Shown: one piece after another, positions 1-9,030 of the stretch
Layout of the letters: each line of letters starts with the position of its first letter
Position numbering within the stretch: position 1 is the first letter of the stretch
Origin: an uncultured Bacteroidaceae bacterium
GTDB taxonomy: Bacteria; Bacteroidota; Bacteroidia; Bacteroidales; Bacteroidaceae
Direction: 5' to 3'
Length of the DNA stretch: 64,000 nucleotides
NCBI GenBank assembly: GCA_904502235.1
Contig: CAJGDP010000004.1
Location: 1-64,000 of the forward strand
The notes under the pieces: model-generated
The model's input: the letters and a program-made list of their open reading frames with translations, nothing else
Told to the model about the DNA's origin: nothing
The model's database searches: none
Translations under genes and position numbers: made by a program

Positions 1-1
1 A

Positions 2-367
2 AAGTATGGTGAGGAGTTGGTTAAGAAGATGGAGAAGAACGGTGCTAAGGCATACCTCGTTAACACAGGTTGGAACGGTACCGGCAAGCGTATCTCTATC
101 AAGGATACACGTGGTATCATCGATGCTATCCTCGATGGCTCAATCGATACAGCTCCTACAAAGGTTATCCCTCACTTCGACTTTGTTGTTCCAACAGAGT
201 TGCCAGGTGTTGATCCTGCTATCCTCGATCCACGCGACACTTATGCTGACGCAGCTCAGTGGGAAGAGAAGGCAGTTGACTTGGCTGGTCGTTTCATCAA
301 GAACTTCACCAAGTACACAGGTAACGAGGCTGGTAAGGCTCTTGTTGCTGCAGGTCCAAAGCTTTAA
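2..367 (+). CDS. pckA: Phosphoenolpyruvate carboxykinase (ATP), C-terminal part
   Basis: This is the last 121 codons of a gene that begins before the window; the frame is open from base 2 and ends with TAA at 365-367. The segment with [18 protein letters not shown] is characteristic of the C-terminal domain of ATP-dependent PEP carboxykinase, which interconverts oxaloacetate + ATP and PEP + CO2 + ADP in the cytoplasm. In Bacteroidales the enzyme commonly runs in the carboxylating direction and feeds the succinate pathway (family knowledge, not visible here). Only the C-terminal part can be judged; the nucleotide and metal sites lie outside. A strong terminator follows directly, so the gene ends its transcription unit. 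Confidence 0.93.
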   Translation, partial: KYGEELVKKMEKNGAKAYLVNTGWNGTGKRISIKDTRGIIDAILDGSIDTAPTKVIPHFDFVVPTELPGVDPAILDPRDTYADAAQWEEKAVDLAGRFIKNFTKYTGNEAGKALVAAGPKL

Positions 368-389
368 TAAACGCTTAAACCTAAATACG

Positions 390-424
390 GCGTCTGCTCC
401 TTTCGGGGCAGACGCTTTTTTTTT
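390..424 (+). terminator. Rho-independent terminator of pckA
   Basis: An 11-bp stem (390-400 with 405-415, one G-T pair) closes a four-base TTTC loop and is followed by an unbroken run of nine T (416-424). It starts 22 bases after the pckA stop codon. Confidence 0.93.
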
Positions 425-455
425 GTTGCGTATTTATTTATTATGTTATGAATCA

Positions 456-487
456 TTTGTATAATGGAGCATGATGTTGTATTTTTG
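456..487 (+). promoter_or_regulatory. Bacteroidota-type promoter of the prenyltransferase operon
   Basis: TTTG at 456-459 and TATTTTTG at 480-487 match the -33 and -7 consensus (TTTG / TAnnTTTG) with 20 bases between them. Transcription would start near 494, which excludes the in-frame ATG at 471 as a start and supports ATG 504. Confidence 0.7.
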
Positions 488-503
488 TGCAAAATATAAT
501 ATC

Positions 504-1496
504 ATGAGTAAAATAAAATTCTGGTTTAAGAATGCGCGACCCATTTCGTTGCCTCAATCGTTGTTGCCTGCGCTTACGGCAGTGGCTCTTTCGTACGGAG
601 CTGAAAGTTTCAATTGGATAGCTGCCATTGCGTCGGTTATCGGTGTGGTGTTTCTGCACCTGGGATTGAATCTGCTCGATGACTGGTTCGACTATAAGAA
701 TGGCTCTGCCGAGGCAAGACAGAAAGTGCAGAACGAGGGATTCCGTAGCCGAATGGTGAAATATCCATATCTTACTTCGGGTGAGGCTACCCATAAGCAA
801 CTCTTTGTGGTTTCCTCTCTGTTTATGCTCTTGGCATTGGCTATGGGTGTTTTAGTGCTTGTTATTAGAGGATGGGATATCTGTTGGTGGATTCTCGCAG
901 CAGCGATAATAGGTGTTTCCTACTCTGGCGGTCCTTTAAAACTTGCTTATCATGGTCTGGGAGAAGCTGTAATATTCACGATGTTCGGTCCTTTGCTTAT
1001 GACCGGTGTGTATTACGCTATTACAGGCACGGTGAACTCAAAGATTCTTATACTCTCATCATCTGTGGGACTATTGGTTACAAACATCGTATATACCCAT
1101 TCGGTGCTTGATGCCGTGCCCGACAAGAAGATGGACAAGAAAACTATGGCACATCTTATGGGTGGAGCAAAAGGGCAGATATTCCTGTCTGCAGTTATAA
1201 ATACTCTGCCTTATATCATTGTTGTTGTTGCCGTGATGTTGAAACTGTTGCATCCTGCGTATCTTGCAGTACTATTGGTATTGCCCATATCCCTGTGGAT
1301 TGTAAAGTCGTTGAACGATTTTGTGAACCATAAGGAAACATCTTTGGAACCCAGAAAGTGGATGGGACCTATGGGTGAGTGGGAAAAATACAAGCAGGCT
1401 GGTATCGACTGGTTCTTACTCAGGTGGCTCACTGCACGTAACGTAACAATGAATTTCTGTCTTATAATAATTATTGTAAATATAATATTCGGTTAA
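504..1496 (+). CDS. UbiA-family membrane prenyltransferase (MenA-like)
   Basis: This 330-residue polytopic membrane protein is of the UbiA superfamily, which transfers a polyprenyl chain onto an aromatic or other acceptor. The first Asp-rich motif is visible as NLLDDWFDYKNG and the second as LDAVPDKKMD, followed by repeated hydrophobic helices. Demethylmenaquinone synthesis (MenA) is the default reading, but the first motif is not the usual NDYFD form and no other menaquinone gene is nearby, so the acceptor is uncertain. ATG 504 is chosen because the ATG at 471 lies upstream of the promoter's -7 element. The stop is two bases before the radical SAM gene, indicating an operon. Confidence 0.8.
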   Translation: MSKIKFWFKNARPISLPQSLLPALTAVALSYGAESFNWIAAIASVIGVVFLHLGLNLLDDWFDYKNGSAEARQKVQNEGFRSRMVKYPYLTSGEATHKQLFVVSSLFMLLALAMGVLVLVIRGWDICWWILAAAIIGVSYSGGPLKLAYHGLGEAVIFTMFGPLLMTGVYYAITGTVNSKILILSSSVGLLVTNIVYTHSVLDAVPDKKMDKKTMAHLMGGAKGQIFLSAVINTLPYIIVVVAVMLKLLHPAYLAVLLVLPISLWIVKSLNDFVNHKETSLEPRKWMGPMGEWEKYKQAGIDWFLLRWLTARNVTMNFCLIIIIVNIIFG

Positions 1497-1498
1497 GG

Positions 1499-2389
1499 AT
1501 GAAGAAACTTTTTTATCTTGCCCAATGGTTTGTCAGAGCGCGTTTCTTTGGTCGTAAGGCTCCGCTTCAGACAGTTCTGTTTATTTCTGATATATGTAAT
1601 CTGCGTTGCAAGCACTGCAGCGTCTATGAGTTGAAGAATCCTCATAACATGACCTACGAACAGGTGCGTGGACATCTGCAGAAATCCTATGATGCCGGTT
1701 CTCGATTTGTTGATTTCGAAGGTGGTGAGGTTACTCTGTGGCGCGATGGCGACAAGAGAATAAACGACCTTATTGACCTTGCAAAGGAAATCGGTTTCTT
1801 CTCGTGTACCATAACAACCAATGCGCAGTTGCCGTTTGCCGGTTCGCATGCCGACTCTATCTGGGTGAGTCTTGATGGTGCAGGCGGTTACCACGAGGAG
1901 GTACGTGGAAAGGGTACATTTGCAAAATTGGAAAAGAATATTGCCGAGTGCGGACACAAGCATCTGAGCGTGAATATGGTTGTGAATACCCTTAACCATA
2001 CCGATGTGTTCAATACCATAGAATATGCAAAAAACAATCCTGCAATAGAGTGTATATCCATCAACTTCCATACACCTTTCGAGGGAACTGAATACCTGTC
2101 TCTGCCTCTTGACCAAAGAGCTGAAATCATAGACAAGGTAATTGAATACAAGAAGAAGGGGTATCCTATCATGAATTCTATATCAGGTCTGAAGCTCATG
2201 AAATCGAACAAGTTCAAACGCCGTTGCTGGGTAACAGACTTTGTATATCCCGATGGCAGCAGAGGTTTGTGTATCGGTCATGGAACAGACAAGTGTGCGC
2301 AGTGCGGTTTCTGCATGGCGGGTGAAATGGCATCGGTATTTGCCTTTAAGCCCGATACAATCTTTGCCGGATTGAAGTTAAGAGTATAA
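1499..2389 (+). CDS. Radical SAM protein of unknown substrate
   Basis: This 296-residue enzyme carries the canonical CxxxCxxC cluster site (C33, C37, C40, within CNLRCKHC) that binds the 4Fe-4S cluster cleaving S-adenosylmethionine, followed by a partial TIM-barrel pattern (FEGGEVTLW is the GGE-type SAM contact). The C-terminal 55 residues contain five more cysteines (C243, C258, C266, C269, C272), consistent with an auxiliary iron-sulfur cluster of SPASM/Twitch type. It starts two bases after the prenyltransferase stop, so the two are very likely co-translated. The reaction cannot be read from sequence; modification of the prenyltransferase product is a reasonable hypothesis only. Confidence 0.85.
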   Translation: MKKLFYLAQWFVRARFFGRKAPLQTVLFISDICNLRCKHCSVYELKNPHNMTYEQVRGHLQKSYDAGSRFVDFEGGEVTLWRDGDKRINDLIDLAKEIGFFSCTITTNAQLPFAGSHADSIWVSLDGAGGYHEEVRGKGTFAKLEKNIAECGHKHLSVNMVVNTLNHTDVFNTIEYAKNNPAIECISINFHTPFEGTEYLSLPLDQRAEIIDKVIEYKKKGYPIMNSISGLKLMKSNKFKRRCWVTDFVYPDGSRGLCIGHGTDKCAQCGFCMAGEMASVFAFKPDTIFAGLKLRV

Positions 2390-2407
2390 TTTGAAAGAAA
2401 AATATAT

Positions 2408-2560
2408 ATGTCGCTTTTAAGAGTTTTGCTAGCAATTTTCTTTCCTCCTCTTGCCGTTATCGATAGGGGATGCGGTTCGGTCCTTATCATTTTCCTTCTA
2501 ACCTGCTGTGGCTGGGTTCCCGGCGTTATAGGTGCATTGGTGATTCTGAATAAGAACTGA
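2408..2560 (+). CDS. YqaE/Pmp3-family small membrane protein
   Basis: The frame encodes 50 residues starting MSLLRVLLAIFFPPLAV and ending with a GWVPGVIGALVIL segment. FFPPLAV, the GCG turn and CGWVPGVI.A are the signature of the Pmp3/YqaE family, two-helix membrane peptides linked in other organisms to membrane potential and stress. It sits 18 bases after the radical SAM stop and 4 bases before the methyltransferase start, inside the same operon. It is short enough to be skipped by a length-filtered gene search. Its role here is unknown. Confidence 0.85.
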   Translation: MSLLRVLLAIFFPPLAVIDRGCGSVLIIFLLTCCGWVPGVIGALVILNKN

Positions 2561-2564
2561 TTAT

Positions 2565-3734
2565 ATGCTCGATATTGCAACCATAGATTTTATAGGACAG
2601 CATCGTTGCGACGATGTCCGCTCTCTTGCGTTGCAAGCCAAGCGATATCCCGGTGTGGATATGCGCGAAGCTGTGGTGCAGATAGAGGGCTGGCAACTGG
2701 CGTGTGTGAAGCTTCCGGCATGGTCTGCCACTGCAGGAATTATTTTTCCGCCGAAAATATCTATGGAGCAATGTTCAAGCGAGCCTGCCGCAAAGTATAA
2801 GGCCTCGTTGTTGCGTGGTGCGCGTTTTGCCGACCTTACAGGTGGTTTCGGTATCGATTTCAGTTATATATGCCGTGGCTTTGATGAGGCTTTTTATATA
2901 GAGCGCAATGAAAGGCTCTGTGATATCGCCCGTCATAATTTTTCTTTGCTTGGTCTTGACCAAGCAGCAGTAATGAACGGTAACAGCGAGAAATTGCTTG
3001 AATCGTTACCGCAACTCGATTGGATTTTTGTTGACCCGGCCCGTCGGGATGGCGATGGGCGCAAGGTGGTGGCTCTTTCCGATTGTGAGCCGAATGTGGT
3101 GGAACTCGAGGAGTTGCTGTTGGAGAAATCTGCCAATGTCATGATAAAGTGCTCTCCGATGCTCGATATAACGTTGGCATGCCGTCAGTTACGGAATGTG
3201 TCGGCTGTACATGTGGTTGCTGTAAACAATGAGTGCAAGGAACTGCTCTTTGTACTTGAACGTAACAAGTGTGAATCGCTTCCTGTTCATTGTGTCAATA
3301 TCCTAAAGGATGGTGTGCAGGAATTTGTTTTCGAACAGCGCGAAGAGGCTTCTGTTGTGATTGGTTGTTGCAGTGAAGTGGGCAGGTATCTTTATGAACC
3401 CAATCCTACTATTCAAAAGGCAGGTTGTTCGCGTGTCATTGCATCGCGCTTTGGCATAAGTAAACTGCATCCGAACAGCCAATTGTATACTTCGGATGTT
3501 CTTGTAGATGATTTTCCGGGGCGTGTATTCGAGGTAACGGATGTGCTTGGCTTTTCAAAAAATGAAATCAAAAAGGTGCAGAGCCTTCAGAAGGCAAACA
3601 TTACCGTGCGTAATTTCCCGGAGAGCGTACAGCAACTTCGTAAACGGTTGAAACTCTCCGATGGCGGAGATTCCTATATATTCGCAACCACTCTTTCCGA
3701 TGAACGTAAGGTGTTGATTCTATGTAATAAATAA
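2565..3734 (+). CDS. THUMP-like domain class I SAM-dependent methyltransferase
   Basis: This is a 389-residue protein. Residues around 85-95 read DLTGGFGID, the glycine-rich SAM-binding motif I, followed by a YIERN acidic motif II and by VDPARRDGDGRK, the DPAR/DPPR-type catalytic motif IV seen in nucleic-acid methyltransferases. The C-terminal third resembles the THUMP-like domain found in Bacteroidota homologues. An RNA substrate is therefore likely, but the target base is unknown. It is the last gene of the prenyltransferase operon and its stop codon lies at the edge of a bidirectional terminator. Confidence 0.8.
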   Translation: MLDIATIDFIGQHRCDDVRSLALQAKRYPGVDMREAVVQIEGWQLACVKLPAWSATAGIIFPPKISMEQCSSEPAAKYKASLLRGARFADLTGGFGIDFSYICRGFDEAFYIERNERLCDIARHNFSLLGLDQAAVMNGNSEKLLESLPQLDWIFVDPARRDGDGRKVVALSDCEPNVVELEELLLEKSANVMIKCSPMLDITLACRQLRNVSAVHVVAVNNECKELLFVLERNKCESLPVHCVNILKDGVQEFVFEQREEASVVIGCCSEVGRYLYEPNPTIQKAGCSRVIASRFGISKLHPNSQLYTSDVLVDDFPGRVFEVTDVLGFSKNEIKKVQSLQKANITVRNFPESVQQLRKRLKLSDGGDSYIFATTLSDERKVLILCNK

Positions 3735-3763
3735 CAAAGAGAACCCAAAAGGTTCTCTTTGTT
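3733..3763. terminator. Bidirectional terminator between convergent operons
   Basis: A perfect 13-bp inverted repeat (3733-3745 with 3751-3763) encloses a five-base loop. It touches the stop codon of the methyltransferase on the left and ends two bases before the stop codon of the S41 protease on the right, with T-rich sequence on both sides. Confidence 0.85.
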
Positions 3764-3765
3764 GT

Positions 3766-5352
3766 TTATTTAACCAGCAGGTTTTCGAATTTCTTCTGCT
3801 GTATCAGTTCATATGCTTTCAGGAACATATCGTTGCTCTTATTGTATATCTCCATGAACTGCTCCATATCCCATATATCACGTGCTATAAGGTGTTTGAG
3901 CTGTTTCTTTATTTCGGGCAACGACTTCTGATACTCCTCTTCGCCGCCTTCGAGTTCAACATTGTCCTGTATGCTTTGTTCGCGAAGGATATTCAGGTAT
4001 GTGTCGTCCACCTCAAAGCGGTTGTCAAAGTCGTGGATATCGCTGTATTCTTTTGTGATGTTCTCTCTGTTGGCATCAAGGTACTTGAGCGAAGCCTGTG
4101 TTATACTGCCCTTTGCCGCAAGCGCACGGTGATACTTGGTGTATTTGAGTGTATCGAGCGGAACAAAATAGTCGGGCATGATACCTCCTCCACCATATAC
4201 GGGACGTCCAAGACGCTTCGTGTATGTCTTTAGAGAGTCGGGGAAGTGTATGCTGTCGGCGCTTGTAAGTTCGCCGCTGTTATAGCGTTGCATAAGGTCC
4301 TGTTCGTACTTTATGGAATCATTGCCATAGGGCTTCTGTATACAACGACCTGCAGGTGTGTAATAACGTGCTATTGTAAGACGTATCATTGAGCCGTCGG
4401 GCAAATTGAACGGACGTTGTACAAGACCTTTACCAAAGCTGCGTCGTCCCACAACAAGGCCTCTGTCCCAATCCTGTATTGCTCCCGATAGAATCTCTGC
4501 GGCAGATGCAGATGTTTCGTCTACAATCACCACAAGGTTCCCTTTAAGGAATCTTCCTTTGCCTTTTGACATATAGTCGTAGCGCGGGTTACTTCTTCCT
4601 TCGGTGTATACAACAAGCTTGTTCTCGTCTATGAGTTCGCTTGCAATGTCAACCGCGGCATTCAGATAGCCACCGCCATTGCCTTCAAGGTCTATTATAA
4701 GATTCTTCATGCCCAATGCCTTCAGGGAATCAAGTTTTGCGGCAAATTCCTCATGTGTCTTTGCACCGAATGATGTTATTCTTATATAGCCGTTCTTCTT
4801 GTCTATCATATATGCGGCATCTACTGTCTTTGTAGATATATCGTCGCGTATGATGTTGAATTCCAGCATGCGCTCTATGCCCTTACGGCGCACTCCAATC
4901 TTTACTTCCGAACCTTTTGCACCTCTCAGACGCGACATTATGTCGGTGCGCTCCATCTTTACACCGGCGATTACGGTGTCGTTCACGGTTACAATCTTGT
5001 CTCCGGCAAGCACTCCGACACGCTCAGACGGACCGTTCTTTGTTGTCTGTATTACATAGAGGGTGTCCGAAATTATATTGAACTGTATTCCGATTCCGCT
5101 GAAACTGCCCTGCATCTGTTCCAAAAGGGCTTTTGTCTCTTTAGGGTCGGTATATGTTGAGTGTGGGTCAAGCTCTTTGAGCATTGCCTTTACTCCGGCT
5201 TCTGTTATCTTGTCGTTGTTGGTCTCATCCACGTAGAAACGTGAGATGATGTTGCCGGTGTACATGAGTTTCAACAGATGTTCCGGCATCTCCTGTGCTT
5301 TGCCTGCAAGTGTGAATGCAAGTGCTGCGAAAAGTATGAATATCTTTCTCAT
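3766..5352 (-). CDS. S41-family C-terminal processing peptidase
   Basis: This is a 528-residue exported serine protease of the CtpA/Prc type. The N-terminus has a signal peptide ending near GKAQ (about residue 20). A PDZ domain spans about residues 85-175 (SFSGIGIQF, then GPSERVGVLAGDKIVTVND), and the peptidase core carries TSASAAE with catalytic Ser283 and FGKGLVQ with Lys308, the 25-residue spacing of this family. It should trim or degrade periplasmic proteins by recognising C-termini. The start overlaps the coaD stop by four bases (ATGA), so translation is coupled. It is the last gene of the operon. Confidence 0.93.
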   Translation of the reverse strand: MRKIFILFAALAFTLAGKAQEMPEHLLKLMYTGNIISRFYVDETNNDKITEAGVKAMLKELDPHSTYTDPKETKALLEQMQGSFSGIGIQFNIISDTLYVIQTTKNGPSERVGVLAGDKIVTVNDTVIAGVKMERTDIMSRLRGAKGSEVKIGVRRKGIERMLEFNIIRDDISTKTVDAAYMIDKKNGYIRITSFGAKTHEEFAAKLDSLKALGMKNLIIDLEGNGGGYLNAAVDIASELIDENKLVVYTEGRSNPRYDYMSKGKGRFLKGNLVVIVDETSASAAEILSGAIQDWDRGLVVGRRSFGKGLVQRPFNLPDGSMIRLTIARYYTPAGRCIQKPYGNDSIKYEQDLMQRYNSGELTSADSIHFPDSLKTYTKRLGRPVYGGGGIMPDYFVPLDTLKYTKYHRALAAKGSITQASLKYLDANRENITKEYSDIHDFDNRFEVDDTYLNILREQSIQDNVELEGGEEEYQKSLPEIKKQLKHLIARDIWDMEQFMEIYNKSNDMFLKAYELIQQKKFENLLVK

Positions 5353-5804
5353 TTGTCTTTGTTTTGTGGCAGGAGTGCTGAAACGTCCTTGCCGTATGTT
5401 ATTAGTTCGCGTACTATACTGCTGCTTATGGATGCGTGTTCGGGTTCGCTTATAAGCAGGACAGTTTCTATCCCTCCCAGACGCAGATTAATATCAGCAA
5501 TCTCACGCTCGTATTCAAAGTCCTTGGTGCTGCGTACTCCGCGTAGCAGTACATCTGCCCCAATCTCTTTTGCAAAGTCCATAGTCAAGGAGTTGTATAC
5601 CATTACTTCCACTCGCTCTTCGTTGTTGAAGAGTTTCTTAATGGCATTGGTGCGCTCTTCGGTTGTGAACATGCATTTCTTGCCGGAATTTGTACCAATT
5701 CCTATTACAATCCTGTCGAACATGGTCAATGCGCGTTCCACCAATGCATGATGACCTTTTGTGAAAGGGTCGAATGAACCCGCGAAAAGTGCTGTTTTTC
5801 CCAT
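5349..5804 (-). CDS. coaD: Phosphopantetheine adenylyltransferase
   Basis: The 151-residue protein begins MGKTALFAGSFDPFTKGHH, the nucleotidyltransferase signature with the T-x-G-H motif (T15, H18). The ISSSIVRELI motif near the C-terminus completes the ATP site. CoaD adenylates 4'-phosphopantetheine to dephospho-CoA, the penultimate step of coenzyme A synthesis. An upstream in-frame ATG would add 36 residues, but the start at 5804 gives the family's normal length and lies four bases after the parE stop. The stop overlaps the protease start as ATGA. Confidence 0.97.
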   Translation of the reverse strand: MGKTALFAGSFDPFTKGHHALVERALTMFDRIVIGIGTNSGKKCMFTTEERTNAIKKLFNNEERVEVMVYNSLTMDFAKEIGADVLLRGVRSTKDFEYEREIADINLRLGGIETVLLISEPEHASISSSIVRELITYGKDVSALLPQNKDK

Positions 5805-5808
5805 GCTG

Positions 5809-7767
5809 TTACTCCTCGTCGTTAGCTTTGTCCTCTTCAACAACAAGGTTGTCGATGATGAAGTTCTGTCGTTCCATGGTGTTTTTGCCCATGTAGTAGC
5901 TGAGCAGTTCATTCACCTTGTCTTCTTTATGAAGCTCTACCGGCTCCAGACGCATGTCTTCACCGATGAAATTTCGGAACTCGTCGGGAGAAATCTCTCC
6001 CAATCCCTTGAATCGTGTTATTTCGGGGTTGGGCGACAGTTTTTCTATTGCGGCGATACGCTCCTCTTCGCTGTAGCAGTATATTGTCTCAAAGTCGCTC
6101 TTGTGTTCTTTCTTCTCCTGCGCGCCTTTCTTGCCACGTGCTACCTTACGCTTGTTGCGCACGCGGAAAAGCGGTGTCTGCAAGATGTACACATGCCCTT
6201 TCTTGATGAGCTCGGGGAAGAACTGAAGGAAGAATGTTATCATGAGCAGACGGATGTGCATGCCATCCACATCGGCATCGGTTGCAATGATTACCTTGTT
6301 ATATCTCAAGCCTTCGAGACCGTCTTCGATGTTCAGTGCGGCCTGCAGAAGGTTGAACTCCTCGTTCTGATAAACCACCGCACGGCTCAGTCCAAAGCAG
6401 TTCAGCGGCTTTCCTTTCAGACTGAATACTGCCTGTGTGTTGGAGTCGCGGCTCTTGGTTATTGAACCGCTTGCTGAATCACCCTCGGTGATGAATATAC
6501 AGCTTTCATCCATGCGATCGCCCTTGGTGTCGTTATAGTGTATGCGACAATCGCGTAGCTTGCGGTTGTGTATATTCACTTTTTTTGCTTTTTCGCGCAC
6601 CTGCTTGGTGAGTCCGGCAAGTTCCTTGCGCTCTTTCTCCGATGTCATGATTTTCGCGAGAATCACATCGCTTATCTCGGGGTTCTTGTGCAGGAAATTG
6701 TCGAGTTCCACCTTTACAAAGTCGCTGATGAATTTCTTTACACTCATGCTGCCCGGATCGGGTGCAATGGTTGTAGAACCAAGACGTACCTTTGTTTGGC
6801 TCTCGAACACAGGTTCCTGAATGTTTATTGCTATTGCCGCAACAATACCGTTACGGATATCGCAGTATTCGAAATTCTTTGCAGAGAAGAAATCGTGTAT
6901 GGTCTGCGCCACAAGCTCTTTGAATGCACTCTGATGTGTTCCGCCCTGTGATGTATGCTGTCCGTTTACAAAAGAGTAGTACTCTTCGCCATACTGCTGT
7001 GCATGCGTGAAGGCAATCTCTATGTCATCGCTCTTAAGATGTATGATGGGGTAGAGTGCTTCTGTATTCATGCGGTCGCACAGCAGGTCGACAAGACCGT
7101 TGCGCGAAAGGATGCGCTTGCCGTTGAACATTATCGCCAAGCCTGTATTCAGGTATGTGTAGTTGCGCAGAAGATTCTCTATGTGCGCATCGCGGTATTC
7201 GTAATTGCGGTACAGGGTATTGTCGGGCGTGAACGATATGTATGTACCGTTCTCGTCGTTTGTCTTTTCGGTGCTGTCGCTGACCAGTATTCCCTTTTCG
7301 AATTTTGCTATGCGTACAACGCCGTCGCGATAGCTGCGTACCTCGAAATTGGTACTTGTGGCATTTACGGCTTTAAGACCCACACCGTTCAAGCCGACCG
7401 ATTTCTTGAAAACCTTGTCGTCGTATTTGGCACCGGTGTTCAGCTTGCTCACAGCCTGTATCATCATTCCCTGCGGAATGCCTCGTCCGTAGTCGCGGAT
7501 GGCAACAGTGTGGTGTTCAATGATGTCAATCTCGATGCGTTTTCCGAATCCCATCTTGAACTCGTCGATACAGTTGTCCACCACCTCTTTCAAGAGGACG
7601 TAGATACCGTCATCGCTTTGTGAACCGTCTCCCAGTTTACCTATGTACATACCCGGACGCAGACGGATGTGCTCTACATCGCTCAAATGGCGTATAGAAT
7701 CATCGCCATATGCGGCGGCGTCCACTTTAGGGGCTTCGTTGAATTCCAAATTATTCTCTTCGGACAT
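5809..7767 (-). CDS. parE: DNA topoisomerase IV subunit B (ParE/GyrB family)
   Basis: This 652-residue type II topoisomerase ATPase subunit has the GHKL ATP site as [17 protein letters not shown] and [12 protein letters not shown], and the TOPRIM site as [10 protein letters not shown] and DADVDGMH. Length and the MYIGKLGD motif favour the ParE branch over a full GyrB. With a ParC partner (not in the window) it decatenates daughter chromosomes. It is followed at four bases by coaD and preceded by the acyltransferase-like gene at 38 bases, so it lies mid-operon. Confidence 0.93.
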   Translation of the reverse strand: MSEENNLEFNEAPKVDAAAYGDDSIRHLSDVEHIRLRPGMYIGKLGDGSQSDDGIYVLLKEVVDNCIDEFKMGFGKRIEIDIIEHHTVAIRDYGRGIPQGMMIQAVSKLNTGAKYDDKVFKKSVGLNGVGLKAVNATSTNFEVRSYRDGVVRIAKFEKGILVSDSTEKTNDENGTYISFTPDNTLYRNYEYRDAHIENLLRNYTYLNTGLAIMFNGKRILSRNGLVDLLCDRMNTEALYPIIHLKSDDIEIAFTHAQQYGEEYYSFVNGQHTSQGGTHQSAFKELVAQTIHDFFSAKNFEYCDIRNGIVAAIAINIQEPVFESQTKVRLGSTTIAPDPGSMSVKKFISDFVKVELDNFLHKNPEISDVILAKIMTSEKERKELAGLTKQVREKAKKVNIHNRKLRDCRIHYNDTKGDRMDESCIFITEGDSASGSITKSRDSNTQAVFSLKGKPLNCFGLSRAVVYQNEEFNLLQAALNIEDGLEGLRYNKVIIATDADVDGMHIRLLMITFFLQFFPELIKKGHVYILQTPLFRVRNKRKVARGKKGAQEKKEHKSDFETIYCYSEEERIAAIEKLSPNPEITRFKGLGEISPDEFRNFIGEDMRLEPVELHKEDKVNELLSYYMGKNTMERQNFIIDNLVVEEDKANDEE

Positions 7768-7805
7768 ATTTTTCTGTCTATTGACTTTATGTTGTTCTTG
7801 TTTAA

Positions 7806-8936
7806 TTAAAGTTGTTTCTTGAATGCTCTGCGACGCTTGTGCTGTTCTTTTTCGAACTCATCCCATTGACTCTGCATCTTCTTGTTGTCCTCGAGTTCGG
7901 GATTGCTCTCCACGTCCACAAGTCCCATGTCAATGAAATTGCCTAACAGATCGTTGAATATCATTGCAAATACTCCTTTGCTCTGGTATTCGGGCTTTAC
8001 TGCCACAAGCAGGAAATCCAGCCTTTTAGGTGGCTTAATAAACAGGGCTTTTGCCAGATGCCACCAACCGAACGGGAACATCCGTCCTTTTGCCTTGCGC
8101 AGAGCCTCGGCAAGTGAGTAGATGCTTACACCCATCGCTATCAGGTTGTCGTCCTTGTCTACGACAAACGATGCCAGTTTCAAATCTATCACAGGCAGGT
8201 ACATCTTTATGTATTGCTCTATCTGTCTTTCGCTGAGCTGCGAGAAACCATACAGTTCGGAGTAGCACTCGTTGACAAGATTGAACAGCTGTTTTCCATA
8301 TTTCCTTGCCACCTCGGCGCGTGATTTGAATCTTGCGACTCTCAGGTTGTATTTGCGTTCCACTATTGCAGAGACGCGTATGGCCTTTTCCCATCTCTTT
8401 TCGGGAACTTTAAGCAGATACTCCACCCAGTCGACATCTTTTGTGTAGCCCATACGTTCCATGTGCTTGGGGTAGTAGGGGTGGTTGTATATTGTGGCCA
8501 TTGTTCCCATTCGGTCGAAACCTTCGATGAGCATACCTTCGGGGTCCATATCGGTGAAACCGAGCGGTCCTTGAAGCTCGGTCATTCCGCGTTCACGCGC
8601 CCAATTCTCAACTGTTTCAAACAGGGTATCCACAACCTCCTTGTCATCTATGAAATCAACCCATCCGAAACGTGCCGCGTTGTGGCCCCATGTCTCGTTT
8701 GCTCGCCTGTTTATAATGGCAGCAATACGTCCTACGACTTTACCGTCGCGATATGCAAGAAAGTAATCGGCATCACAGAATTCAAATGCAGCATTGCGGT
8801 CCTTGCGCAGTGTGTTTACAGTGTCCTCATACAATTCGGGTACAAAACAACTGTTCCCCTTGTAGAACTCATAGTTGAAACGGATAAAAGTCTTGAGTTG
8901 TCTGTTGTTCTCAACCTTTACTATGTTTACTGACAT
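7806..8936 (-). CDS. GNAT-like acyltransferase, substrate unknown
   Basis: This 376-residue cytoplasmic protein is of the GNAT-like type seen widely in Bacteroidales. An N-terminal half contains [19 protein letters not shown], a typical GNAT beta-strand pair, and a C-terminal half contains [21 protein letters not shown], which resembles the acetyl-CoA-binding motif A (V..e.qskG.g), so two GNAT-like folds in tandem are likely. ATG 8936 is preferred over an upstream in-frame ATG at 8993, because a -7 promoter element overlaps the latter. The substrate is unknown. It opens the operon that continues into parE, coaD and the S41 protease. Confidence 0.72.
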   Translation of the reverse strand: MSVNIVKVENNRQLKTFIRFNYEFYKGNSCFVPELYEDTVNTLRKDRNAAFEFCDADYFLAYRDGKVVGRIAAIINRRANETWGHNAARFGWVDFIDDKEVVDTLFETVENWARERGMTELQGPLGFTDMDPEGMLIEGFDRMGTMATIYNHPYYPKHMERMGYTKDVDWVEYLLKVPEKRWEKAIRVSAIVERKYNLRVARFKSRAEVARKYGKQLFNLVNECYSELYGFSQLSERQIEQYIKMYLPVIDLKLASFVVDKDDNLIAMGVSIYSLAEALRKAKGRMFPFGWWHLAKALFIKPPKRLDFLLVAVKPEYQSKGVFAMIFNDLLGNFIDMGLVDVESNPELEDNKKMQSQWDEFEKEQHKRRRAFKKQL

Positions 8937-8990
8937 TTGTGGATAATGTTTGTAAGTTTGTGTAAATTTACTACTTAATTCCGAGATGAA

Positions 8991-8998
8991 CAAATTTA
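8991..8998 (-). promoter_or_regulatory. Putative -7 element upstream of the acyltransferase-parE operon
   Basis: The minus strand reads TAAATTTG, a perfect TAnnTTTG match, about 55 bases before ATG 8936. No TTTG is visible at the expected -33 position, so the call rests on the -7 element alone. Confidence 0.4.
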
Positions 8999-9030
8999 GG
9001 CTCTAAAAACGGGGAATATCAGCCGTTTGC

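Noticed and set aside
6..464. 152-residue open frame overlapping the PEP carboxykinase end
   Set aside because: It is a shadow in another frame of a recognisable enzyme, has low-complexity Ser/Leu/Gln composition and runs through the terminator.
471..503. Upstream ATG for the prenyltransferase
   Set aside because: It lies before the -7 element at 480-487 and would add an atypical N-terminus.
6955..7623. 222-residue open frame antisense to parE
   Set aside because: It lies opposite conserved ATPase motifs of parE and shows no family features.
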